NCBI GenBank assembly: GCA_965262015.1
Contig: OZ253494.1
Span: 1,798,001 to 1,862,000, forward strand
Source: G965262015 sp965262015
GTDB taxonomy: Bacteria > Spirochaetota > Leptospiria > Turneriellales > CBDBES01
Length of the DNA: 64,000 nt
Direction of reading: 5' to 3'
The first letter of the stretch is position 1. Each line of letters opens with the position of its first letter. Positions 41,394-51,089 of the stretch are shown piece by piece. Both the position numbers and the translations under genes were made by a program. The notes beneath the pieces are model-generated. The model saw only the letters and a program-made list of their open reading frames with translations, was not told the origin of the DNA and did no database searches.

Positions 41394-42541
41394 AAACCTG
41401 TATTATATCATGTGCCGAATCTAAATTTGTAGAGAGAGAAGATGAGTATAGTCTAGATGAATTAGTGTATTCAACAACGAAATCTGTTCTTAGCAATGCA
41501 GGCATGGGCCATGAGCAAATAGATTGTGTTATACATGCTGGCGACGATGTGTTAGATGGAATTAATATTAATCATGTCTATCAAGTAGAGGCGGCAGGGT
41601 CTCTTCTCAAAGAAGAAAGTAAAATAGAAGCTGATGGTGCATACGCTTTGTTCTATGCAATAGCTAGATTATTATCTGGTGGATTTTCTACAGCTTTGGT
41701 TATTGGTTATTCAAAAGCCAGCGAATCTTCCTTATCCTTTGTAGATGGATACAAACCTTATTCTAGTCCTGAAGTATCAGGTAGTTGGTATTATCATACA
41801 CAATTAGAACCTTTTTATTTGAGACCTCTAAAGTATGATGTTGTTTCTTATCATGCTTTGCAGTATTCTTCTTTTTTGCACAAGAGCAAGTTGACGGAAG
41901 AAGATGTCGCTATTTGTACCCAAAAAAATAAAATGAATGGTCTAAAAAATACAAATGCTCCATTCGCTTCTGATATGTCTGTAAATGATATTTTAAGTTC
42001 AGATTATGTTTCTTCTCCTATTCGAATAAATGAATTACCCCCGCAAACAGATGGTGTTACGGCCTTAATCGTTTCTACAGAACAATGGATGAAGGAAAAC
42101 AAGAAAGAAGGTGTTTATATTACTGGTTTTGGTATGTCTGCCGACTCATACTATCCTGGTTACAGGGATCTATCAGAGTGCCAAAGTGCAAATATCGCCA
42201 TGGCTAAGGCTAAGAAAATGTCTAATGTGGATAACGTTGAGTCTGCTGAACTTTATAGTCTTTTCTCTTATCAGGAGCTTATGCTCTACAAAGAATTATT
42301 TGGTTGGGGTTATGAAGAGATCAAAGAAAAAGTCAAAGGAAATTATACAGGATATAACTCAAGCTTACCAGTAAATCGTTCAGGTGGTGTTATTTGTGCC
42401 CATCCTATTCTGGCGTCGGGTCTTTCTAGGATTATGCATTCAGTTAATCAGATAAAAACAGGAAAGTGTCAAAACTCACTGTCACATTCCCAATCTGGAT
42501 TAGGAATGCAGAATAATATAGTTTATATTTTAGAGGCTTGA
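41390..42541 (+). CDS. Thiolase-fold protein lacking the nucleophilic Cys (subunit A)
   Basis: The protein (383 aa) follows the SCP-x/non-specific-lipid-transfer thiolase pattern: LSGGFSTALVIGYSKASE, LPPQTDGVTALIVS, NRSGGVICAHPILASGL. At the position of the catalytic cysteine (usual CxSG) it reads EADGAYAL, so Asp replaces Cys. The His of the GG..HP motif is kept. Cys-less thiolase-fold proteins pair with a second thiolase-like subunit and DUF35 in retro-aldolase or claisenase complexes, so it may be a carbon-carbon lyase or a structural partner. It overlaps the preceding gene by ATGA. Confidence 0.8.
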   Translation: MKTCIISCAESKFVEREDEYSLDELVYSTTKSVLSNAGMGHEQIDCVIHAGDDVLDGININHVYQVEAAGSLLKEESKIEADGAYALFYAIARLLSGGFSTALVIGYSKASESSLSFVDGYKPYSSPEVSGSWYYHTQLEPFYLRPLKYDVVSYHALQYSSFLHKSKLTEEDVAICTQKNKMNGLKNTNAPFASDMSVNDILSSDYVSSPIRINELPPQTDGVTALIVSTEQWMKENKKEGVYITGFGMSADSYYPGYRDLSECQSANIAMAKAKKMSNVDNVESAELYSLFSYQELMLYKELFGWGYEEIKEKVKGNYTGYNSSLPVNRSGGVICAHPILASGLSRIMHSVNQIKTGKCQNSLSHSQSGLGMQNNIVYILEA

Positions 42542-42543
42542 GA

Positions 42544-43716
42544 ATGAATAAAGCAGCAATCATCGGTACCGGTCAGACAAAGACAAAATTAAAGCGCAAG
42601 GATGTTATTTTGCCAGAACTTATGCGTGAATCCATAGATGTAGCTTTAAGAGATGCAGATATGGAAATCCAAGAAGTAGATGCTATTTTAGTAGGTAATT
42701 CTCCTGATATGCTTGATGGAATTAATCATCCTGAACACTGGTGTACTGATATGATAGGCGGGAAAAACTTACCTGTTATACGAGTTCATACGGGTGGTAC
42801 AGTAGGTGCTTCAGTTGGTATCATGGGTCATTATACAGTAGCCTCTGGTATTTTTGATACAGTTATTGTTGTCTCAGGCAATAAACTATCAGAAACCCCT
42901 GTTCAAAGGGGGCTTACTTATGTCTATCACCCTACTTGGGGAAGAGACTATGCCGCTGGAGCCATTTCTATTGTTGCTGGGCAAGCTAGACTTTATATGG
43001 ATAGATATCCTCACATCACAGAAAGAGTACTAGCGGAAGTAGGTGTCTTGGCTAGAAAAAACGCCCTAAATAATCCATATGCAACTTTAAAGTTACCCAC
43101 AGTGAATGTAGAGATGTTACTTAACATGGCTTATTTATCTACTCCATTAAGGTTGCTTGATTCTTGTCCAATATCAGATGGGGCTTGTGCCATGGTTATC
43201 GAGAATGGTCATAAGGCCAAAAAAAGGTCAGTTCCTAAAAGTTGGATACAAGCTGTTTCAACGATAGCTGACGGTAGCAATTATCCACAAAGAGATTGGA
43301 TTAAGCCTCTCGCTTTAGAAAAGGCAGCGAGTACCGTATACAAGAAAGTTGGTATTACAAATCCCATAGAACAGCTAGACGTGGTCGAATTGTATGATGC
43401 TTTTACCGTGCAAGTCTTACTTTGGACAGAAGGAATGGGTATTGCTGAATATGGGCAAGCTTATAAATACATAGAAGATGGGACTTTCTCTCTTAAGGGT
43501 AAATGTCCTATAAATCCATCGGGCGGTGTACTCTCTAGTAATTCAATAGGTGCCTCTGCTATGGTAAGGCAGGTCGAGATTGCTCTGCAAATCACTAGAA
43601 AAGCTGGAGATAGGCAGGTAGAAAAAGCTGACGTTGGTTTAGCTCATGGTTGGGGGGGAGCTATCCAATTCCATGTTAATATGATACAAAGTAAGCATGA
43701 GGATTTAGTTTTATAG
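42544..43716 (+). CDS. Thiolase-fold protein lacking the nucleophilic Cys (subunit B)
   Basis: The second thiolase-fold partner (390 aa) starts at the ATG at 42544, which has AGAGG at 8-nt spacing; the TTG at 42538 is rejected. Recognisable segments: AAIIGTGQTK, VIRVHTGGTVGASVGIMGHY at the nucleophile loop (no Cys), SCPISDGACAMVI, ELYDAFTVQVLLWTEGMG, NPSGGVLSSNSIGAS (His replaced by Asn/Ser), and HGWGG near the end. The whole Cys-His-Cys triad of true thiolases is therefore missing. The HTGG-type loop resembles actinobacterial Ltp-like proteins as I recall them. It probably forms a heteromer with subunit A and the DUF35 proteins. Confidence 0.8.
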   Translation: MNKAAIIGTGQTKTKLKRKDVILPELMRESIDVALRDADMEIQEVDAILVGNSPDMLDGINHPEHWCTDMIGGKNLPVIRVHTGGTVGASVGIMGHYTVASGIFDTVIVVSGNKLSETPVQRGLTYVYHPTWGRDYAAGAISIVAGQARLYMDRYPHITERVLAEVGVLARKNALNNPYATLKLPTVNVEMLLNMAYLSTPLRLLDSCPISDGACAMVIENGHKAKKRSVPKSWIQAVSTIADGSNYPQRDWIKPLALEKAASTVYKKVGITNPIEQLDVVELYDAFTVQVLLWTEGMGIAEYGQAYKYIEDGTFSLKGKCPINPSGGVLSSNSIGASAMVRQVEIALQITRKAGDRQVEKADVGLAHGWGGAIQFHVNMIQSKHEDLVL

Positions 43717-43719
43717 ATA

Positions 43720-44190
43720 ATGAGTGAACTTTTAGACAGAAGTGTTTTTTTTGAAGATTTCAAGGAAGGTATGAAAATAAAGACACATGGTAGAACTTTA
43801 CTCCAGTCGGATATCATGAGTTTTGCGGGTCTCACTGGGGATTTTAATCCAATACATGTAAATAGCGAATACGCTAAAGATACAGTATTTGGTCGAAATA
43901 TAGCCCATGGAATGCTTACATTCTCTGTGGCTACTGGTTTGTCTATACTCACAGGATTTATGGATAGAAGCATTATAGCCTTTGACAGCGTAGAGAATTG
44001 GAAGTTTAAAAGGCCAGTATTCCCTGGTGATACTGTGCATGTTGTAATAATATGCCAGAAAAAAGAAAAATATAATTTTCGAGGGAATGTGACGGGAGGC
44101 TTGGTCAAGTGTCATGCTGATGTGATCAACCAAAAGAATAAGATATGTCAATCAGGTATCTTATGTTTCTTTGTACAAAATCGTAGCTAA
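43720..44190 (+). CDS. MaoC-like (R)-specific enoyl-CoA hydratase
   Basis: A 156-residue single hot-dog domain with the hydratase-2 motif AGLTGDFNPIHVNSEYAKD (catalytic Asp and His), followed by IAHGMLTFSVATGL and KFKRPVFPGDTV. Such enzymes hydrate 2-enoyl-CoA or catalyse the reverse dehydration. It starts 3 nt after the thiolase-like gene, and the next gene begins 3 nt after its stop, so it is embedded in the operon. Confidence 0.9.
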   Translation: MSELLDRSVFFEDFKEGMKIKTHGRTLLQSDIMSFAGLTGDFNPIHVNSEYAKDTVFGRNIAHGMLTFSVATGLSILTGFMDRSIIAFDSVENWKFKRPVFPGDTVHVVIICQKKEKYNFRGNVTGGLVKCHADVINQKNKICQSGILCFFVQNRS

Positions 44191-44193
44191 AAT

Positions 44194-45798
44194 ATGTATT
44201 ATATACCTAAAGATTCTGTCGAAGTTTTTCAATCGTTCAAGAAATTTGCACGGGATAAGATATTACCATCAGTACAAGAAAGAGATAAAACAGAGTACTG
44301 GGATAAGACAATATGGGAAGGTCTTTCAGAAATTGGTGCTTTGGGTGCTTTAATACCAGAAGAATATGGGGGGCAGGGTGCTACTTGTTTACAAGCAGTG
44401 TTAATGACGGAAGCACTTGCTGTAGGTAGTGCAGATGGAGGGCTTATTCTAGCTACCAACGTCCAGATGGTCATTGGGACAGTTCCCATCATTATCTTTG
44501 GAACCGAAGAACAAAAGAAAAAATATCTTCCTAAAATTGCCTCTGGAAAATATATAACCTCCTTTGGTTTAACAGAAGCTTCATCTGGCTCTGACGCAGC
44601 CAGTATGTTGACTACTGCAAAATTAGATGGAGATCATTATATTTTAAATGGATCCAAAATGTTTATTACAAACGGGCCTATTGCTGATCTAGTTATTGTA
44701 ACGGCTAGGACAGATAAGAAGCAAAGTAGAAGTGCATTTGGTATTTCTACTTTCATACTGGAAACAAAATTAGAGGGGTTTTCTTCAGGAAAACCTTTGG
44801 AAAAAATGGGGATGAATAGCTCAAAAACATCTGAACTGATTTTTGATAATATGAAAGTACCCAAAGAGAATTTACTAGGGGAACTACATTATGGATTTTC
44901 TAGGGTAATTCATACAAATTTAGAATGGGAGAGGGTGATTTTAATGGCCAATGGACTTGGCTCTACAACATATGTATTAGAAACATGCTTTAGGTATAGT
45001 CTAGAAAGAAAACAGTTTGGGCAATCTATTATTAATTTTTATGCTATATATAGTAAACTGGTTATGTTATGGTGTATGAGCACAGCAGCTCGCCGGTATT
45101 TATATGCAGTGGCTATTTTAAAAGATAAAGGTCATAAGATTCTATTTCAAGCTTCCATAGCCAAGCTTTTTATTACAGACTATGGTGAGGGGTGCTTCAG
45201 AGATGGTATACAAATATTAGGTGGATGGGGTTATATGAAAGAGTATGACGTGGAACGTATTTACAGAGATGCACGCTTGGGTACTATTGGTGGTGGTACA
45301 AATACAGTCATGCAAATGATTATTGCATCAAGTATACGTAATTATGGTAGTTTTTGTGCGGGTCTAGAACTATTTGAAGAAAGTAAAAACGAGTGTTTGA
45401 TGAAAGAGAAGTACCCCACTAGTATATCAAGAGAATTAGAAGCTTTATTATGCTTAAGATCTCTAGTCGAATCTGCTTATAAGCAGATAAAAACCATAAG
45501 GAAAAGTCAAGAAACTATGATAAGCTTTTCTAATGTAATATGTATGTATTCTATTTTACAACATTCCTATTGGGATTGTGCTGTGGACACAGAGAATTAT
45601 ACATCTGCTCATAAAAAACGAGATTTCTTTTTACTTTTGAACTATATGATCAATCAAAATCTTCATTCTATACAAAGCCTATCTTTTGTGGATGAAAAAA
45701 ATGCAAGTGATTTACTAGATAACATGCTCAAAATGAAGAATATCGATGAGAACATGAAAACAACAATGGATTTTTTAAGAAATCAATATTTTGTATAG
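44194..45798 (+). CDS. Acyl-CoA dehydrogenase with C-terminal extension, paralogue 2
   Basis: A 534-residue paralogue of the enzyme at 37089, with the same plan and the same C-terminal extension of about 140 residues (TSAHKKRDFFLLLNYMI is conserved). A central block of about 430 bp (44490-44930) is nearly identical in DNA to 37960-38400 of paralogue 1, including silent positions, whereas the flanks are clearly diverged. The terminal catalytic motif reads GGGTNTVMQMI, again without the usual Glu. It is the last gene of the operon. Oxidation of the ligase product to the 2-enoyl-CoA used by the MaoC-like enzyme is the likely role. Confidence 0.88.
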   Translation: MYYIPKDSVEVFQSFKKFARDKILPSVQERDKTEYWDKTIWEGLSEIGALGALIPEEYGGQGATCLQAVLMTEALAVGSADGGLILATNVQMVIGTVPIIIFGTEEQKKKYLPKIASGKYITSFGLTEASSGSDAASMLTTAKLDGDHYILNGSKMFITNGPIADLVIVTARTDKKQSRSAFGISTFILETKLEGFSSGKPLEKMGMNSSKTSELIFDNMKVPKENLLGELHYGFSRVIHTNLEWERVILMANGLGSTTYVLETCFRYSLERKQFGQSIINFYAIYSKLVMLWCMSTAARRYLYAVAILKDKGHKILFQASIAKLFITDYGEGCFRDGIQILGGWGYMKEYDVERIYRDARLGTIGGGTNTVMQMIIASSIRNYGSFCAGLELFEESKNECLMKEKYPTSISRELEALLCLRSLVESAYKQIKTIRKSQETMISFSNVICMYSILQHSYWDCAVDTENYTSAHKKRDFFLLLNYMINQNLHSIQSLSFVDEKNASDLLDNMLKMKNIDENMKTTMDFLRNQYFV

Positions 45799-45954
45799 CT
45801 ATCCTTTTTAGTAATAAATGTGGTAGTAGTAAGGTACACAGAAAAAAAATTGAAAATCATTTAGCTGTATTTTTTGTGAGAATATAAGCTAAGGGGTAGC
45901 TTGAGAATGTTGTCAAACAACTAGAAAAATATTTTGACAGAAAAATAGATTATT

Positions 45955-46075
45955 ACACCTTAAAACAAAGAAATATATTTAGATCTTGTACTATAATCAA
46001 TAGGATGTACGACCTTATCGCTATAAGGGAAAACTGTTAACTAAGTCTATTCTATCCATACATAGTGCTGACTCT
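45955..46075 (+). mobile_element. Right-part remnant of the IS30-like element
   Basis: AAATATATTTAGATCTTGTA followed by AAGGGAAAACTGTTAACTAA and AGTCTATTCTATCCATAC matches 1745-1835 of the decayed IS. No ORF is left. It lies in the 363-bp gap after the operon; the rest of that gap holds only the ribosome-binding site and possible promoter of the next gene. Confidence 0.6.
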
Positions 46076-46161
46076 CCACTTTACTTTACATTTAATATGT
46101 AAAATTATATTGACTTAGTAGGTATGTCAACACCAACAGTTTCTCAGAGAGGATATAAAAT

Positions 46162-47358
46162 ATGGATTATGCACAATATGTACAAAATGCTATGCCAGGT
46201 GTGGCTGTAAATGATGACTTAGTGCAAATTGTAGAGGTGGTAGATAAAATTGGTAAGGAACAAATTGTTCCTGTTCGGGCTGAACTAGATGAAAAAGAGG
46301 AATTTCCTTATAAAATATTAGAAAAACTTAAGAAAGCTGGTGTCTATCAAGTACTTTATAGCGACAAGTTTGGTGGTCTAAACTTGGGCGGGTTAGGGCT
46401 TTGTTTGATTATAGAGACAGTTAGTAAATATTGCCTAGGAGTTTGTACATCTTTTGGTGGAAATAAATTATGTTCGTTACCAATAGAAGTAGGTGGGACA
46501 AAGGAACAGCATCGAAAATATGTTGATCCTCTTGCCTGTGGTGAAATATTAGGTGCCGTAGCTTTGAGTGAGCCACATGCGGGCTCTGATGTACCCAGTA
46601 TGTCTACGAGTGCAGTAAAAAAGGGTAGTGCATATATTTTAAATGGCACAAAACAGTGGATTACCAATGCAGGTGTTGCTGATCTATACGTTATTTTTGC
46701 TATGACAGATAAATCCAAGGGTGCCAGGGGTATGTCCGCTTTTATTGTTGAGAAAGATACACCTGGTTTGAGTTTTGGTAAAAAAGAAAATAAACTGGGT
46801 ATACGCTGTTCACATACACGTCAGGTTATTCTAGATAATTGCGAAATTCCTGAGGATAATTTAATTGGTTTGGTACCGGGGAGGGGGTTTATTCATGCCG
46901 TGAATACACTAACTACTTCTAGACCATTAGTAGCAACAATGGCCGTTGGTGTGTCACAAGGTGCTTATCATGAGGCTCTTAAGTATACTTATCAGAGAGA
47001 ACAGTTTAATACTAAAATTATTAATTTTCAGGCAGTTGGTCATATGCTAGCAGATATGGGAACGAGGATAGATGCGTCACGCCTATTAAGTTATCGTGCA
47101 AGTATTTATGTGACAGAAAAGAATCCTGAGGCCTCTAAGTACGCCTCGATGGCAAAGTATTATGCTGCTGAGACAGCTGTATCAGTGGTTAATGATTCTC
47201 TGCAATTACATGGTGGCTATGGATATACCAAAGATTATCCCATAGAGAAAATGTATCGAGATGCTAAGATACTTACTATTTATGAAGGTACTTCTCAAAT
47301 ACAAAAAAATGAAATTGCTGCCTATGCTGTAAAGCATGCAAATAAACTTAGTCAATAG
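46162..47358 (+). CDS. Acyl-CoA dehydrogenase, short/medium-chain type
   Basis: A standard-length (398 aa) acyl-CoA dehydrogenase. It has GAVALSEPHAGSDVPSM (FAD and substrate binding), TKQWITNAGVADLYVIFA, REQFNTKIINFQAVGHMLADM, LHGGYGYTKDYPIEKMYRD and ILTIYEGTSQIQKN, where the Glu of YEGTS is the catalytic base of short- and medium-chain enzymes. It oxidises acyl-CoA to trans-2-enoyl-CoA with an electron-transfer flavoprotein as acceptor. No ETF gene is in the window. It has its own ribosome-binding site (AGAGAGG) and is separated from the operon by an IS remnant. Confidence 0.94.
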   Translation: MDYAQYVQNAMPGVAVNDDLVQIVEVVDKIGKEQIVPVRAELDEKEEFPYKILEKLKKAGVYQVLYSDKFGGLNLGGLGLCLIIETVSKYCLGVCTSFGGNKLCSLPIEVGGTKEQHRKYVDPLACGEILGAVALSEPHAGSDVPSMSTSAVKKGSAYILNGTKQWITNAGVADLYVIFAMTDKSKGARGMSAFIVEKDTPGLSFGKKENKLGIRCSHTRQVILDNCEIPEDNLIGLVPGRGFIHAVNTLTTSRPLVATMAVGVSQGAYHEALKYTYQREQFNTKIINFQAVGHMLADMGTRIDASRLLSYRASIYVTEKNPEASKYASMAKYYAAETAVSVVNDSLQLHGGYGYTKDYPIEKMYRDAKILTIYEGTSQIQKNEIAAYAVKHANKLSQ

Positions 47359-47396
47359 TAATCATCTATAGATTAGGTTTTGTGTAGTTTCCCCTT

Positions 47397-49469
47397 TTGA
47401 TAGTTTGCTTATTTTTTGATTTACCTTTTGTAAAGCCAGTACTTTTTCAGGTACCAGATAAATTAAAGCCTAAAATAATTCTTCATGGTCGTGTAGTAGC
47501 AAATGTTCAAGGTGCATCTCACACTAGCTTTGTATATGATATATTATTAGCTGGAGATCCTAAATACCCAACCACTTTGAGCCGTATAGAAGCTATCCAC
47601 CATATAGTGGATAAAGAAGCCATTCTAAACAAGGAACAACTTGCCATTGCTGTATTTCTTGCAGACTATTATATATGTACACTAGGAGAGGCCATCTTTC
47701 GTATTTTACCTGCAGGTAAAAATATGCCATCTAGTAATGTATTAGTTAAACAAAATATACCTATTAAGGCTAGTGTACAATCTCTATTAGAGCAACAAAA
47801 ACAAGTATTATCTGATATATCAACTAATATGAGCAAGCGTAAAAAGAATGCACCCTATATTCATCTCATTTTTGGTATTACAGGTTCAGGGAAAACACGC
47901 CTCTATTTAGAATTAATTAATCAAAAATTATGTAATCAAGAAGGTGTAATTCTAATGCTACCTGAGATCGCTTTGTCATACCAATTTTTGGATATCTTAT
48001 CCCCCTATTATGGTGATCAAATGGTATTATTGCACTCAAATTTAACAGTTACTGAGAGACTAACAGCTTATATGAAGTTAAAAAAAGGTGAAGTATTTTT
48101 AGCAGTGGGCACTCGTTCTACTATTTTTGCCCCTATTTGTAATTTATCTCTTGTTATTATAGACGAGGAGCATGATCAGTCTTATAAAGAAAGTCAAAAG
48201 CCTTATTATCATACTAAAACAATCGCATGGTTTCGTTTAAATGCAATTTCAAAAGAAACTGGAATTGATACAATGCTTATTCTAGGTTCAGCAACCCCAT
48301 CATTGGAAAGTTATTATCTAGCGAAGCAGTCTGTTATTGGTCTATCATATTTACGTAAAAGAGCTACCCAACAGCCTTTGCCTCATATACATACCATTTC
48401 ACATAATGTTTTTCATAGTAGTGCATCTATTTTTTCACTATTTCTCATTAAGAAAATAGAACATCACTTGCAAGCCAATAAACAAATTATCTTGCTTCTA
48501 AATCGTAGAGGTTATAGCCATTTTGTTTTTTGTAAGACTTGTAAAAGTAGTATCTCTTGTTCTCGATGTTCTATCACAATGACATATCATCAAAGTAAGA
48601 GTGGTAAGGGTGGGGCCAAAAGTTTTTTACAATGTCATCTCTGTGGTTTACAGAAAAACTATGTTACTACATGTGCTAGTTGCCGTTCTCCTCTGACGTT
48701 GATGGGGAAGGGTATCCAGAAAGTTGAAGATGCACTAGATTTTCACTTTCCTGAGATACCTTATGCTAGAATTGATCAAAATACTGCCAGAACAAAAAAC
48801 TATGTTCCAGAAATTTTAGAGGCATTTCGTAACAAAGAAATTCGTATTTTAATTGGTACACAAATGCTCGCAAAAGGCTTTGATCTGCCTGGTGTCACGT
48901 TAGTAGGTATTGTCAATGCAGATATCGGTCTAAACCTACCTGATTTTCGATGTATGGAACGTATTGCACAATTACTCACCCAAACAGCGGGTAGAGCAGG
49001 CAGGCACGAAGCAGGGGAAGTCGTTATGCAGACTATGCAGTCAGATAACCCAGCAATCCAATTATCAACAAATTACCAATATGAAGAGTTTATGCAATAT
49101 GAGTTAAAAATTAGAAAACTAATGTTTTATCCTCCGTATTGTAAAATGATTCGCATTCTTATTAGTTCCCAAAAAGAATCTACGTTATTAGAAATGTATT
49201 CTAAACTTAATCATTTATTACATCATGAAGTATTTCATGGAGGCTTATTTAGTAATCATACTGCTATCTATCCCCATGAGATTTTAGGTCCCGTAGAGGC
49301 ACCCATCTACAAAATTAAAAATATGTATAGATATCATGTTTTATTTAAAGATCTAGATCACAAAAAACTTCGTTTATTTGCTAAAGAGGTGGCAGCATTT
49401 TTGGATAAGCTAAAACATAAACATGATTTTTTATATTCTATTGATGTAGACCCTGTAGATCTTTTATAA
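47397..49469 (+). CDS. priA: Primosomal protein N' (replication restart helicase)
   Basis: The 690-residue protein has the PriA order: 3'-DNA-binding domain (DLPFVKPVLFQVPDKL; LADYYICTLGEAIFRILPAG), Walker A GITGSGKTRLY, DEEH box (IIDEEHDQSYKE), LGSATPSLESY, the zinc-binding insert with paired cysteines (CKTCKSSISCSRC...CHLCG...CASC), and helicase motifs (ILIGTQMLAKGFDLPGVTLV, QTAGRAGRHE). PriA reloads the replisome at stalled forks. The only start in the open frame near the N-terminus is TTG at 47397, and there is no good ribosome-binding site. It overlaps the end of the convergent small gene by 6 nt. Confidence 0.95.
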   Translation: MIVCLFFDLPFVKPVLFQVPDKLKPKIILHGRVVANVQGASHTSFVYDILLAGDPKYPTTLSRIEAIHHIVDKEAILNKEQLAIAVFLADYYICTLGEAIFRILPAGKNMPSSNVLVKQNIPIKASVQSLLEQQKQVLSDISTNMSKRKKNAPYIHLIFGITGSGKTRLYLELINQKLCNQEGVILMLPEIALSYQFLDILSPYYGDQMVLLHSNLTVTERLTAYMKLKKGEVFLAVGTRSTIFAPICNLSLVIIDEEHDQSYKESQKPYYHTKTIAWFRLNAISKETGIDTMLILGSATPSLESYYLAKQSVIGLSYLRKRATQQPLPHIHTISHNVFHSSASIFSLFLIKKIEHHLQANKQIILLLNRRGYSHFVFCKTCKSSISCSRCSITMTYHQSKSGKGGAKSFLQCHLCGLQKNYVTTCASCRSPLTLMGKGIQKVEDALDFHFPEIPYARIDQNTARTKNYVPEILEAFRNKEIRILIGTQMLAKGFDLPGVTLVGIVNADIGLNLPDFRCMERIAQLLTQTAGRAGRHEAGEVVMQTMQSDNPAIQLSTNYQYEEFMQYELKIRKLMFYPPYCKMIRILISSQKESTLLEMYSKLNHLLHHEVFHGGLFSNHTAIYPHEILGPVEAPIYKIKNMYRYHVLFKDLDHKKLRLFAKEVAAFLDKLKHKHDFLYSIDVDPVDLL

Positions 49470-49718
49470 GTTAATTTTTCTTTGAAGAGTATTCTGTTTT
49501 ATTTCTATAATAGTTTTTTCAGGTTTGAATGTATACAAGGTTCCTTGTGCTAAAAGACTTATAAGAAATAAATAGAAAAACAGCAGTATGTCATCTAAAG
49601 CAGTGTGTAATACAAGTAGTAAAGGTAATGTTCTAAGGTAAACAACACTCCATTCGTACATAAAATAGAAACTACTATAATAAGCAAAAAAAATCAGGAA
49701 AAAAATACAGACAGTCAA
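49464..49718 (-). CDS. Small membrane protein, function unknown (84 aa)
   Basis: Two hydrophobic stretches (about residues 3-20 and 28-58) are followed by a polar, basic tail (KPEKTIIEIKQNT). The start would be TTG at 49718 without a clear ribosome-binding site. It lies 51 nt downstream of mtaB on the same strand and could be part of that transcript. I recognise no family. It may be real because the frame is open over its full length and the composition is protein-like, but it could be a chance ORF. Confidence 0.4.
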   Translation of the reverse strand: MTVCIFFLIFFAYYSSFYFMYEWSVVYLRTLPLLLVLHTALDDILLFFYLFLISLLAQGTLYTFKPEKTIIEIKQNTLQRKINL

Positions 49719-49769
49719 ACAGTAAATAATTGCTTGCCTATGTTGGTTATTTATTCTGAATAAAATAGC

Positions 49770-51089
49770 TTACCTAATCTTTAACTGTATTTTTGATGGT
49801 ATTTGGGATAATTTTTCATAACCACGCACATAAAGTAAGTCGCCTTTATGGTGTTGACACTCTTCTGAAGTGGACATATGATATTTAACATAATTTTCAC
49901 TAACTAATTTAATTCTATTTTTGTCTACTGATTCTATAATAGCTCTGAATACTAAAGAAGTAGTGTTTTTTTGGTAAGTCTTTTGCATTAAAGTACGTAA
50001 TAATTGTAATTTTGCTACCCTCTCTTTAATTATTTTACGAGAGATGCGATATATATTTGGATACTTATCATTATCTATTTTGGCAAGAACTGAAGTATGC
50101 TTTCTTTCCGAATAGGGAAAAATGTGTATGTTAGCAAAAGATAGCTCCTTGCACATATCAAAAGTTTCTTGAAAATATTCATTGGATTCGCCAGGAAATC
50201 CAAGGATAATATCTGTTCCTATATGTATAGTGGGCACTAACTTACGTACTTGGGTAATATTCTTAATAAATTGCTGGGGCGTATAGCCACGATTCATCCA
50301 TTTCAATATCATTTTTGATCCACTTTGCAGTGGTACATGTAAAAATTTTGCCATTTTTTCATGCATTAAAATTTGGGCTAGCTCTAAATTTACATCACCT
50401 GGTTCAATAGAACTAATCCTAATATAAAAATCACCTGGTATTTTTAAAAGTGCTTTTAATAATTCATAAAAGGATATGCCTTCATATTTGTAACAACCAA
50501 TATTGACCCCCGTCAATACTAGTTCGTGAAAGCCTATATTAACTAAATGGTGAGCTTCCTGTAAAATATCATTAATGTCCCGGGACATTTGTTTGCCTCG
50601 TGCCTGGGGTATCTTACAATAACTGCATTTTTTATTGCATCCATCTTGTATTTTAATATAAGCACGAGCTCGATCTGTTTTTTGGTGATAAGTATATCGA
50701 AATTGTGTCTGTGATAATTGATGGAATTGATGTTGATATTCTGGATTAATCAGTTTCGGTATACTAGATTTTGTAACGTTAGGGATGATGGCGTATACAC
50801 CTGGTAGAGCTTGAATTTCTTCTGGATCTGTACTAGCATAGCATCCTGTAACAATAATTTTTGTCATAGGATTAGAACGATGTACTTTACGAATTGCCTG
50901 CCTTGTTTTTTGGTCTGCTCGATTGGTAACTGTACAGGTATTCATAATAATATAATCAGCTTCTTTAGCATCTGAAACAATATTAATATTATCATGCATC
51001 ATGGCTGATTCCATTGCAGTGGATTCATATTGATTTAGTCTACAACCAAAATGTATAAAATATACATTGACTTTATTTTCAGTTTGCAT
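49770..51089 (-). CDS. mtaB: tRNA (t6A37) methylthiotransferase MtaB
   Basis: Radical-SAM methylthiotransferase that converts t6A37 to ms2t6A37 in tRNA. Visible are the N-terminal UPF0004 domain (FGCRLNQYES, NTCTVTNRADQ, VTGCYAS: three Fe-S cysteines), the radical-SAM motif CNKKCSYCKIPQARG, LTGVNIGCY, HVPLQSGS, IGTDIILGFPGE, and the MtaB-type IFPYSERKHTSVLA. A C-terminal TRAM-like segment follows. The ATG at 51089 with GAGGA upstream is preferred; it overlaps the upstream TPR gene by 11 nt, so the two are coupled. Confidence 0.95.
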   Translation of the reverse strand: MQTENKVNVYFIHFGCRLNQYESTAMESAMMHDNINIVSDAKEADYIIMNTCTVTNRADQKTRQAIRKVHRSNPMTKIIVTGCYASTDPEEIQALPGVYAIIPNVTKSSIPKLINPEYQHQFHQLSQTQFRYTYHQKTDRARAYIKIQDGCNKKCSYCKIPQARGKQMSRDINDILQEAHHLVNIGFHELVLTGVNIGCYKYEGISFYELLKALLKIPGDFYIRISSIEPGDVNLELAQILMHEKMAKFLHVPLQSGSKMILKWMNRGYTPQQFIKNITQVRKLVPTIHIGTDIILGFPGESNEYFQETFDMCKELSFANIHIFPYSERKHTSVLAKIDNDKYPNIYRISRKIIKERVAKLQLLRTLMQKTYQKNTTSLVFRAIIESVDKNRIKLVSENYVKYHMSTSEECQHHKGDLLYVRGYEKLSQIPSKIQLKIR

